Positions 50,164-60,785 of a stretch of DNA of 64,000 bases are shown piece after piece (position 1 is the first letter of the stretch; the number at the start of each line of letters is the position of its first letter). The DNA is from Megascapheus bottae (taxonomy: Eukaryota; Chordata; Mammalia; Rodentia; Geomyidae). The translations under genes were made by a program, and so were the position numbers. The DNA is taken from the NCBI GenBank assembly GCA_024803745.1, contig JANJXV010000043.1, forward strand, positions 2,081,501-2,145,500. The letters run 5' to 3'. The notes beneath the pieces were generated by a model, which was not told the DNA's origin, did no database searches, and worked only from the letters and a program-made list of their open reading frames with translations.

Positions 50164-52100
50164 TGTAAGGGTGCCTAAACCTAACCCTAACCCAAAACCT
50201 AATCCTCACCCTAACCGTCACCCTCACCCTAACCATCACCCTAATCCTCACCCTCACGCTAACCCTCACCCTAACCCTAAACCTAACTGTAAACCTAAGC
50301 CTAACCCTAAAACTAAACCTAAACTTAACCATCACAAAAACCTTCACCATAAGCCCAACCCTCACGCTCACCCTCACCCTAAACCTAACCCTAACTTTCA
50401 CACTCACCGTAACAATCACCCTAACCCTCACCCTAACTCTAACACTAACCCAAAACTTAACCCTAATCCTAACCATAACTCTAACCTTAAACCTAACCCA
50501 AATCCTAAACCTAGCCCTAGCCCTAAACCTAAACAAACCTAACCCTAACCCTAATCCTAACCCTAACCTTAAGGGTCTGTAAAACTAACCCTAACACTAA
50601 GCCTCACCATAACCCTCACTCTCAACTTAACCCTCACCCTCACCCTCACCCTAAACCGAACCCTAACCCTAACACTAACCCTAACCCTCACCATCACCGT
50701 AACCATAAACCTAACCCTAACCCTAAACCAAATCCTAACCCTCTTCCTAACTATAACCCTAACCCTAACCCTAACCCTCACCTTCAACCTTACCTTAACC
50801 CTAACCCTAAGCCTAACCCAAACGCTAAACCTCACCCTAAACCTAACCCTAACCCTAGCTCTAACCCTCACCCTAACGCTCACCCTAACCCTTACCATAA
50901 CCCTCACCTTAACCTTAACCCTCATCCTAACACTAATCCTAACCCTAACCCTCACCCTCACCCTAATCCTCACGCTCCAGCCAACCCTAACCCTATCCCT
51001 CACCCTAAAACTCACCCTCACCCTAACCCTAAACCCAACCCTCACCCTAACCCTAAAATTATCTGTAACCCTAAGCCTCACCCTAATCCTTACACTCCCC
51101 CTCACCGTCACCCTAACCCTAAACCTCACCCTCATACTCACCCAAAACCTAAACTCAACATAACCCTAAAATAACCCTAAACCTAACCCTCACCCTCACC
51201 CTAACCCTATCCCTAAACCTCACCCTAATCCTAAAACTAACACTAACCCTAACCCTCACCATAACCCTCACACTCAACCTCACCTTAACCCTAACCCTAA
51301 CCCTTACAGTCAACCTAACCATAATCCTAACTCTCACTCTCTCACCCTAACCCTAACGCTAACACCCACCTTACCCCTCAACCTAAACCTAAAACTGGCC
51401 CTAACCCTCACCTTCGCCCTAACCTTAACCTTAACACTCACCTTTATCCTAAACTGAACCCTAATCCTAACCCCAACCAAAACCCTAAAATTCACCCTAA
51501 CCCTAATCCTAACACTTACCCTAACCCTCACACTCACGCTAACCCTCACCCTAACCCTAACTCTAAACCCAAGCCTAACACTAAAACTAACCCTAACCTT
51601 AAGTCTCATCATAACCCTCAACCAAACCCTAACCTTAAACCTAATCCTCACGCCCACGCTCACCCTACACCAAACCCTAACCCAAACTTTAACCCTAAAC
51701 CTCACTCTAACCCTAACCCTAACACTAACACTAACCCTCACCCTAACCCAAACAGTAACCCTCACCTTCACCCTAACCTTAACCCTAACCATAACCCTAC
51801 TCCTAGTCCTAACCCTAACCCTAACCCTAACGCTAACCCTAAACTTAAACTTAACCATAACCCTAACCTTAAGGGTCCCTAACCCTAACATTCACCCTCA
51901 CTCTAACTGTAACCATCACCTCACCCTCAACCTAACCCTAACCATAACACTCACCTTCACCCTAACCCTCACCATCACCTAACCCTAACCCTCACCCTAA
52001 CCCTCACCCTAAACCTAACCCTATTCCTAACCCTAAACCTAACACTCAACTTAACTCTAAAACTAACCCTAATCCTAACCCTCACCCTCAAATTCACCAT

Positions 52101-52184
52101 AACCCTAACTCTAACCCAGACCCTAATCATCACCCTAACCCTAACCCTAACTCTAACCCAGACACTAATCATCACCCTAACCCT
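52101..52184. repeat. Tandem duplication of 42 bp
   Basis: AACCCTAACTCTAACCCAGA and its flank through CCTAATCATCACC occur twice, 42 bp (seven hexamers) apart. The CAGACCCTAATCAT landmark recurs near 55357 and 57101, so it is part of a larger unit. Confidence 0.8.
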
Positions 52185-53948
52185 AACCCTAAACCTCACC
52201 CTAACACTAATCCTATCTCTACCCCCAACCCTCACCCTTATCAGCACCCTCACACTAACCCTCACCCTCACCCTCATCTTCAGCCTAACCCTCACTCTCA
52301 CCCTCACCCTAAACCTAAACCTAACCCTCACCCTAACCCTAACCATTACCCTAACCTTCACCCTAAACGTAACTCTCACCCTCACCCTAACCCTAACCCT
52401 CACACTAACCCTAACCCTCACACTTACCCCAACCCTATCCCTAGTCCTCACCCTAACCCTCACTGTTACCCTAACCCTAACCTTACCCTCACCCTCACCC
52501 TAACCCTAAAACTAACCCTAACCCTAATCCTCACCCTAACCCTCACACTAACCCTCACCCTTACCCTAACCCTCACCCTAAACCTAAGCCTAACCCTAAA
52601 ACTAACCCTAACATTAACACTCACCATAACCCTCACCATAACCCTAATCCTAACCCTAACCCTCACGCTCACACTCCCCCTAAACCTAACGCTAACCCTA
52701 ACCCTCACCTCACCCCAACCCTAAACCTAACCCTCACCCAAACCCTAAACCTAGCCCTAGTCCTAACCCTACACATAACCCTTACCATAACCCTAATCCT
52801 AACCCTAACCCTAACCCTAGTCCTAGCCCTCAGCCTAACCATAAATCTAACCCTAACCCTAATGCTAATTCTAACCCTAACCCTAAATGTAAGGGTCCCT
52901 AATCCTAACCCTCACACTCACCCTAACCGTAGCCTCACCCTCACTCTCACCCTAACCCTAACCCTAACCCTAACACTCATCCTCACCCACACCCTTACCC
53001 TCACCTAACCCTAACTCTCACCCTCACCCTGACCCCAAACCTAACCCTAACTCTAACCCTAAACCAAACCCAAACCTTAATTCTAACCTTAACATTAACC
53101 CTCACGCAAACTCTAACCCTTACGCTAACCATAAATCTAAACCTAAACCTCACCCTAACCCTAAACCTAACCCTCACCCTCACCTCATCCTCATCCTAAT
53201 CCTCACCCTAACCCTCACTCTCACCCAAACAATCACCCTAACCCTCACCCTAACTCTAACCCTAACCCAAAACGTAACCTTAACCCTAACCATAACCCTA
53301 ACTCTAACCCTAACCCTAACCCAAATTCTAAACCAAGCCCTAGCCCTAACCCTAAACATAAACCTAAGCCTAAACCTAATCCTAACCCTCAACCTCACCC
53401 TAACCCTAACCCTAACCCTATCCCAAAACCTAAACTTCATCCTAAACCTAACCCTAACCCTAAATCTAACCCTCACCCTAACGCTCACCCTAACCCTTAC
53501 CCTAACCCTCACCATAACTCTAACCTTCATCTTAATCCTAACCCTAACCCTAACTCTCACCCTCACCCTAACATTATCCCTAACCCTCACCATAACCCTC
53601 AAAATAACCCTAACCCAAACCCTCAACCTCATCCTCACCCTAGCCCTAAAACTAACCCTAAACCTAAACTTCACCCTAAATCTCACACTCACGCTAACCC
53701 TCACCCTAACCATAACACTAAACCTAAGCGTAACCCTAAAACTAACCCTAACATTAACACTCACCATAACCCTAAACCTAACCCTAACCATAACCCAAAC
53801 CCTCATGCTCACCCTCACCTAACCCTAACCCTAACACTAACTCTCACCTTCACCCTAACCCTAACCCTAATGCTAATCCTAACCCTAGTCCTAGTCCTAA
53901 CTCTAACCCCAACACTAACACTAACACTAACCCTAAACTTAAACCTAA

Positions 53949-55040
53949 CACTAAGGGTCCCTAACCCTAACCTTCACCCTGACCCTAGCCATAACCCTCA
54001 CCTCACCCTTACCCTCACCCTCACCCTCAACCTCACCATAAACCGAACCCTAACCCTAACACTAATCCTAACCATCACCCTCACCATAACCCTAAACCTA
54101 ACCCTAACACTAACACTAAACCAAATCCTCACCCACAACCTCACCCTAAACGTAACCCTAAACCTAATCTAACAATCACCCTAACGCTAACCCTAAACCT
54201 TACCATAACCCTCACCTTAACCCTTACCCTCATCCTAACCCTAAACCTAACCCTCACCCTAACACTAAACCTAAGAGTAACCCTAAAACTAACCCTAACA
54301 TTAACACTCACCATAACTCTAAATCTAACCCTAACCATAGGCCTAACCCTCACGCTAACCCTCACCCTAAAACTAACCCTAACCCTAACACTAACCCTCA
54401 CCTTCATCCTAACCCTAACCCTAACACTAACCCTAGTCCTAGTCCTAACTCTAACCCTAACGCTAACCCTAAACTTAAACTTAACCCTAAAACTAACCCT
54501 AAGGGTCCCTAAACCTAACCTTCACCCTGACCCTAACCGTAACTCTCACCTCACACTCATCCTCACCCTCAACCTCAACCTCACCATAAATCGAACCCTA
54601 ACCCTAACATTAACCCTAACCCTCACCGTAACCCTAAACCTAACCCTAACACTAAACCAAATCCTAAACCTCTCCCTAACCCTCACCCTCTCCCTAACCC
54701 TCACCGTAACCCTAACCCAAACCCTCAACCTCACCCTCACCCTAGCCCTAAAACTAACCCTAATGCTTACACTAACCCTCACCCTCACCCTCACGCTAAC
54801 CCTCACCCTAATGCTAACTCTAACCCTAAACCTAATCTTAAGCCTAAAACTAACTGCAACCTTAACCCTCACCCTAAACTTCAACCTAACCATAACCATA
54901 ACCCTAAACCCTCACACTCACCCTCACCCAAAACTTAAACCTAACCCTTACCCTAACACTAACCGTCACGTTCACTCTAACCCTAACCCTAACCCTAACC
55001 CTAACACTAGTCCTAGTCCTAGTCCTAAGGGTCCCTAACC
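53949..55040. repeat. Two consecutive higher-order units of about 0.53-0.55 kb
   Basis: Punctuation at 53949, 54498 and 55024 gives spacings of 549 and 526. Each unit holds the same landmarks in order: punctuation, TTCACCCT(G/C)ACC, AAACCAAATCC or similar, and CTAGTCCTAGTCC. The first unit also carries the GTAACCCTAAAACTAACCC landmark before its right-hand punctuation. This is the clearest short higher-order period in the window. Confidence 0.7.
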
Positions 55041-58000
55041 CTAACCTTCACCCTCACCTTAACCGTAACCATCACCCTCACCTTCACCTTAACCCTAACC
55101 CTAACACTCACCTTCACCCTAACCCTCACACTCATCTAATCCTAACCCTCACCCTAAACCTAACTCTACCACTAATCCTAACCCTAACCCTAACCCTAAC
55201 CTAAACCTAACCCTCACCCTCACCTTCACCCTAACCCTTACCCTAACCCTAACCCTCACCTTAAAATAAAACTAACCCAGACCCTAACCCACACCCTAAC
55301 TCTCACTCTCAAATTCACCCTAACCCCAAAACTAACCCTAACCCTAACACTAACCCAGACCCTAATCATCAACCTAACCCTCACCCTAACCCTAACCCTA
55401 ACCCTCACCCTAATCCTAACCCTAACCCTAATCCCTCACTCTCACGCTAACCCTAACCCTAACTCTAAACCTATCTCTCACCCTAACCCTAACACAAACA
55501 CTAAACCTAACCCAAAACCTCACCCTAAACCTTACCCTAACCCTCGCCCTAATCTTAACCTAACCCTAACCCTCACACTAAACCTCACACCCACACTATC
55601 CCTAAGCCTACCCTTCACCCTCACCCTCACCCTCACCCTAACCCTAACCCTAACCCTCACCCTAACCCTCACCTTAACCCTAAACCTAACCCTAACTTAA
55701 ACCCTCATCCTCACCCTCAACCTAACCTTAATCGTCACCCTCACCCTCACTCTCCCCCTAACACTAACCCTAAACCTAACACAATCCCTAACCCTAACAC
55801 TAAACCTAAAAATAACCCTAAACCTATCCCTGATTCCAAACCCTAACCCTAAAACTAACCCTAACACTAAGCCTCACCCTCACCCTCATCCTCACGATAA
55901 ACCTAACCCTAAACCTCACACTCAACCTAAACCTCACTCTAAACCAAACCCTAACCCTAACCCTAAACCGAAACATAACCCTAACCTTAACCCTAATTCT
56001 AACCCTAACCGTAAGCGTCCCTAACTCTAACCCTAAACCTAAACATAACCCTAACACTAACCCTAAACCTACCCTTAACCTGTAACCCAAACCCTAACTT
56101 AGACCATAAACGTAATCCTAACCCTCATCATAATCCTAACCCTAATCCTAATCCCTCACTGTCATTCTAACCATAACCCTAACTCTAACCCTCACCCTAT
56201 CCCTAACACTAAACCTAACACAAACCCTAACGCTAACACTAAACCTTACCCTAATGCTATCCCTAATCCTAAACCTAAACCTAACCCTAACCCTAACCCT
56301 CACACCAACCCTAACCATAAGCCTAAACCTCACTGTCACCCTCACACTAACTGTAAACCTAACTCTAACCCAAAACCTAACCCTAACCGTAACCCTAATC
56401 CTAAACCTAAATCCAACCCTCACCCAAACCCTAACCCTAAACCTAACCCTAATCCTAAAACCAACACTCACCTTCACCCAAACCATCACCCTAACCCTTA
56501 CCCTAACCCTCACCCTAACCCTCACCCTAAACCAAACCCTAAACCTCACCCCCACTCTAGCCCTTAAACTAACCCTAAACCTAACGCTCAACCTAACCCT
56601 CACCCTCACGCTAACCCTCACACTCACGCTAACCCTAAACCTAAGTGTAACCCTAAAACTAACCCTAACCTTAACTCTCAACATAACCCTCAACCTAACC
56701 CTAACCATAACACTAACCCTCACGCTCACCATCACCCTAAACCTAACACTAACCCTAACACTAACCCTCAACTTCACCCTAACCCTAACCGTAACCCTAG
56801 TCCTAGTCCTATCCCTAACACTAACGCTAACCCTAAACTTAAACCTATACCTAAACCTAACCCTAAGGGTCCCAAACCCTAACCTTCACCCTCACTCTAA
56901 CAGTAACCCTTACCCTCACCCTTACCCTAAACCTAACACTCACATTCACCCTAACCCTCACCCTAAACCTCACCCAAACCTTCATCCAAATCTTACCCTA
57001 AACCTATCCCTCACCTGAAACCTAAAACTAACTCTAATCCTAAAACTCACCCGCAAATTCAACCTAAACCTAACCGTAACCCAGATCCTAACCCTAACCC
57101 AGACCCTAATCATAACTCTAACTGTAACCCTAAACCTCACCCTAACCCTAAACCGAACACTAACCCTAACCCTCACCCTCATCCTCACCCTAACACTCAC
57201 TCTCACCCTCACCCTAAACCCAAACCTAACCCTCACCCTAACCCTAGCACTCACCCTAACCGTAACCCTAACCCTCACCCTAAACCTAGCCCTAAACTTC
57301 ACCCTAACCCTCACCCTAATCCTGACTGTCACCCTTACCCTAACCCTATTCCTATCCCCCACCCCAACCCTCACCGTAACCCTAACCCTCACCCTCATTC
57401 TAACCCTCACCATAACCCTTACCCTAAACCTAAACCTAAGCCTAATCCTAAAACTAACATTAACCTTCACCCTCACCATAACCCTCAACCTAATCCTAAC
57501 CGTAACCCTAACCCTCAGCTCACCCTCACCCTAAACCTAATCCTAACCCTAACTTTAACACTAACCCTCACCTTCACCCTAACCCTAACGCTAACCCTAA
57601 CCCTAACCCTAATCCTAGTCCTAACCCTAAGCCTAACCATAAACCTAACCCAACGCTAACCCTAAACCTTAACATCACCCTCACCCTCACCCTAACCCTA
57701 ACCATAACACTCACCCTCACCCTAACCCTCACCCTGACTTAACCTTAACCCTCACCCTAACCCTAACCCTAAAACTAACCCTAACCCTAACCCTAATCCT
57801 AAACCTAACCCTAACCCTAAACCTAACCCTCTTCCTAACCCTCACCCTAACCTTCACTCTAACCCCCACCCTTACTCTAACCATCACCCTCACCCTAATC
57901 TTCAGCCTCAACCTTACTCTAACCATAACCCTAAACCTCACTCTCACGCTAACTCTAACCCTAACTCTAACACTAACCCTCACCCTAACCCTAAACCTAA

Positions 58001-59566
58001 CCCTAACCCTAACCTTAACCCTCACCCTAAACCTTACCTTAAACCTAACCCTAATCCTAAACCTAACCCTAACACTCACCCTAACCCTCACATCAACCCC
58101 AACCCTAAGCCTAACCCTCACCCTCACCCTAACCCTAACCCTAACCCAAAACCTCACCCTAACCCTCACCCAAATCCTAACCCTAATGCTTACCCTAACC
58201 ATAACCCTAACCCTAATCATCACTTTAACCCTAAACCTAACCCTAACTCTAACCATCACCCAAACCCTAACATTGACCCTAACCCTAACCCTCACCCTAA
58301 CTGTCGCCCTCACCTTAAACTTCACCCTAACACTTACCCTAGCCCTAATCCTATCTAACCCTAACCCTAATCCTAGCTCTAAACCTAACCATAAACCTAA
58401 CCCTAATCCTAACCCTTACCTTAACGCTAACACTAAATTTAACCCTAACCATAACCTTACAGTAAGGGTCCCTAACCTTAAACCTAATCATAACAATTAC
58501 CTAACCCTAACCCTCAACCTAACCCTCACACTAACCCTAACCCTAAACCTAACAATCACCTCCACCCTTACCATAAACTTCACGCTCACCCTCACCCTAA
58601 CTCTAACCCTAACCATGACCCACAACCTAACACAAACCATCAACCTAAAGCTAACCCTATCACTCACCCAAACCCTCACCCTAACCCAAACCCTACCCCT
58701 ACCCCTAACCCTAACCCTCACCCTAACTCTAAGCCTCACCCTCACACTAACCCTAACCCTAAACCTCACCCTCACCCTAACTAACTGTAACACTCACCCT
58801 AAACCTAACCCTAACCCTAAACCTCACCCTAACCCTAACTATAATCCTAACCCTAACCCTAAACCTAACCCTAAACCTAACGCTAACCCTAACCTTAACC
58901 CTAAACCTAAACCTAAGCGTCCTTACCCATGACCATGACACTAACCCTAACGCTAAACCTACCTTAACCCTAACTCTATCCCTAAAACTAACCCTAACCA
59001 TAACCCTAACCCTAACCCAAACCCTACCCTTACCCCTAACCCTAACCCTTACCCTAACCCTAATCCTAAACCTAAACCTAAACCTAACCCTAACCCTAAC
59101 CCTAAACCTAACCCTAACAAAATCTTAACCTAACCCTAACTCTAAACCACACCTTAACCCTAACTCTAACCCTAACCCTCACCCTAATCTTAACCGTCAC
59201 CCTAACCCTATCCCTAACCCTAACCCTCAACCTAATCCTCACCCTAAACCTAACCAAACCATAAACCTAAACGTTGCCCTAGCCTTAACCTTATACACAC
59301 CCTAACCCTAAATCTAATCCTAACCTTAACCTTAACCCTAACCCTAGTCCTAGACCTAACCCTAACCATAAACCTAACCCTAACCCTAACACTAACCCTA
59401 ACCCTAACGTTAACCATAACCTTAACCCAAACCCTATCCCTAACCCTAAGGGTTCTTATCCCTACCCAACCCTAAACACAATCCTAAACCTAACCCTCAC
59501 CCTCATACTCACCATCATCCTAAACCTAATCGTAACACTAAACCTCACCCTGACCCTAACCCTAAC

Positions 59567-59572
59567 CCTAAC
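59567..59572. repeat. Possible target site duplication, left copy (CCTAAC)
   Basis: CCTAAC precedes the LTR and also follows it at 60031-60036. The array itself is made of this hexamer, so a match in register has about a one-in-six chance. It supports a 6-bp duplication but does not prove it. Confidence 0.5.
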
Positions 59573-59710
59573 TGCCGGGGCCAGCCGGCAGCAAACCAGG
59601 GTTCGCAGATTGGGATTCCTGAAATAGGGGCAAGGACTAGGAAAAATTAAAAGAGAGACAAACAGATGGAGTTCGGGAGGTCTGCAGCCCAGGTAAAGAC
59701 TGCAGCCCAG

Positions 59711-59716
59711 TTTATT
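59711..59716 (-). promoter_or_regulatory. Polyadenylation signal AATAAA in the LTR
   Basis: TTTATT on the + strand, AATAAA in LTR sense, in the place that matches 1341-1346 of the other LTR. Confidence 0.6.
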
Positions 59717-59727
59717 TCAAGTTCCGA

Positions 59728-59738
59728 CCTTAAATACT
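59728..59738 (-). promoter_or_regulatory. Possible TATA-like element (TATTTAAGG)
   Basis: AGTATTTAAGG in LTR sense lies about 12 bases upstream of AATAAA, the same layout as the first LTR. The short spacing leaves its role uncertain. Confidence 0.35.
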
Positions 59739-59817
59739 CTTCTTAAAACTAGGGAACTGCCAGAGGGTACATTCATACAAAATACTAATCAAGGCACAAA
59801 TAGGATAAATGAGAAGT

Positions 59818-59954
59818 GATTAATATTGCCCAAAGTCATCTTGACAAGATGTGATTGACATTGCTTAAAGTCATCTTGATAAGAACTGATTGACATTGCT
59901 TGAAGTTATCATGATAAGAACAGATTGATATTGCTTGAATTATCCTGATAATAG
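59818..59954 (-). repeat. Four 35-bp tandem repeats in U3
   Basis: Units at 59818-59852, 59853-59887, 59888-59922 and 59923-59954 (the last slightly short). The + strand unit is GATTGACATTGCTTAAAGTC followed by ATCTTGATAAGAACT, with a few changes per copy. Each carries a TTATC/GATA-type core in the LTR sense. Repeated U3 blocks are typical retroviral enhancers. The shorter LTR at 1219-1552 lacks them. Confidence 0.85.
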
Positions 59955-60298
59955 TTACTTCCTTGTGTATACAGTTGTGTAGGTCCAAGGTCAGGTCCAA
60001 GGTCATTGACCCCATAGTCGGTCCCCAACACCTAACCATAATCCTAACCCTCATCCTAAACTTCACCCTCACCCTATCCCTAAACCTAAACCTCACCCTA
60101 ACGCTAACACTCACCCTAGCCCTCACACGAACCCTCACACTAAACCTAACCCTAATCCAAACTCTAACCATAACTCTAACCCTAACCCTAAACCTCACCG
60201 TAACCTTAACCCTAACACAAACCCTAACCCTTACCCTCACCCTCACCCTAAACCTAACCCTAACCCAAACCTTAACCCTAACCCTAACCCTAACACTA

Positions 60299-60416
60299 AC
60301 CCAAAACTTAACCCTAAACCTAATCCTACCCTCCCCTTAACCCTAACCCTACCATTAACCCAAAACTTAACCCTAACCCTAATCCTACCATCACCTTAAC
60401 CCTAACCCTAACCTTA
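60299..60416. repeat. Tandem duplication of 59 bp
   Basis: CCAAAACTTAACCCTAA followed by TAATCCTACC and a CCTTAACCCTAACCC stretch occurs twice, 59 bp apart. The period is one base short of ten hexamers. Confidence 0.75.
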
Positions 60417-60760
60417 ACATTAACACTCACCCTACCAATCACCTTAACCCTAACCCTAACCCTAAACATAACCCAAGCCATAACCTTAATACTAACCCTC
60501 ACCTTCACTCTAACCCTCAACCTAAATCTAACCCATACCCTAACCCTAACCCTCACCATTACCCTAACCCTAACACTAACCATCATCCTAACCCTAACCC
60601 TAATCCTCACCATTACCCTAACTCTAATCCTAACCTTAAACCTAAACCTAACCCTAACCAAAAACTTAAACCTAACCCTAACCCTAACCCTAACCCTAAT
60701 TCTCACCTTAAACTTAACCCTAACCCTCACCGTAACCCAGACCCTCAACCTCATCCTAAC

Positions 60761-60785
60761 CATAACCATAACCATAACCATAACC
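60761..60785. repeat. CATAAC run
   Basis: About four CATAAC variant hexamers in tandem, a locally homogenised variant. Shorter runs of the same hexamer occur near 61575 and 61910. Confidence 0.75.

Larger units (their letters stand above)
50164..59572. repeat. CCCTAA array with CTAGTCCTAGTCC cassettes
   Basis: Third dialect. Punctuation lies at 50164, 50569, 51868, 52888, 53949, 54498, 55024, 56009 (variant), 56862, 58461 and 59444 (variant). From 51.8 kb the typical cassette is CCTAGTCCTAGTCCTAAC, then GCTAACCCTAAACTTAAAC, then CTAAGGGTCCCTAACCC, then CCTTCACCCTGACCC. A second landmark, GTAACCCTAAAACTAACCC followed by AACACTCACCATAAC, lies about 220 bp before the punctuation, at about 53728 and 54275, with diverged copies at about 52585 and 56643. 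No gene is seen. Confidence 0.85.
59573..60030 (-). mobile_element. Complete solo LTR, ERVK-like, 458 bp
   Basis: In LTR sense (minus strand) it runs from TGTTGGGG at 60030 to CCCCGGCA at 59573, so it has TG...CA ends with an imperfect 8-bp terminal inverted repeat. U3 holds four 35-bp repeats (59818-59954). An AATAAA lies at 59711-59716, with a TATTTAAGG-like element just upstream. The 3' part shares the CTGCAGACCTCC, TTTGTCTCTCTT and CAGGAATCCCAAT stretches with the LTR at 1219-1552, while the U3 parts differ. The two LTRs are thus related subfamilies. Flanking sequence is array on both sides with no primer-binding site or internal viral sequence, so it is solo. Short frames crossing it (for example 59836-60246) are not genes. 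Confidence 0.88.

Noticed and set aside
59836..60246. A 136-codon minus-strand frame running from array into LTR
   Set aside because: It joins Val-Arg array translation to U3 repeat translation. The apparent protein repeats are the 35-bp U3 units.
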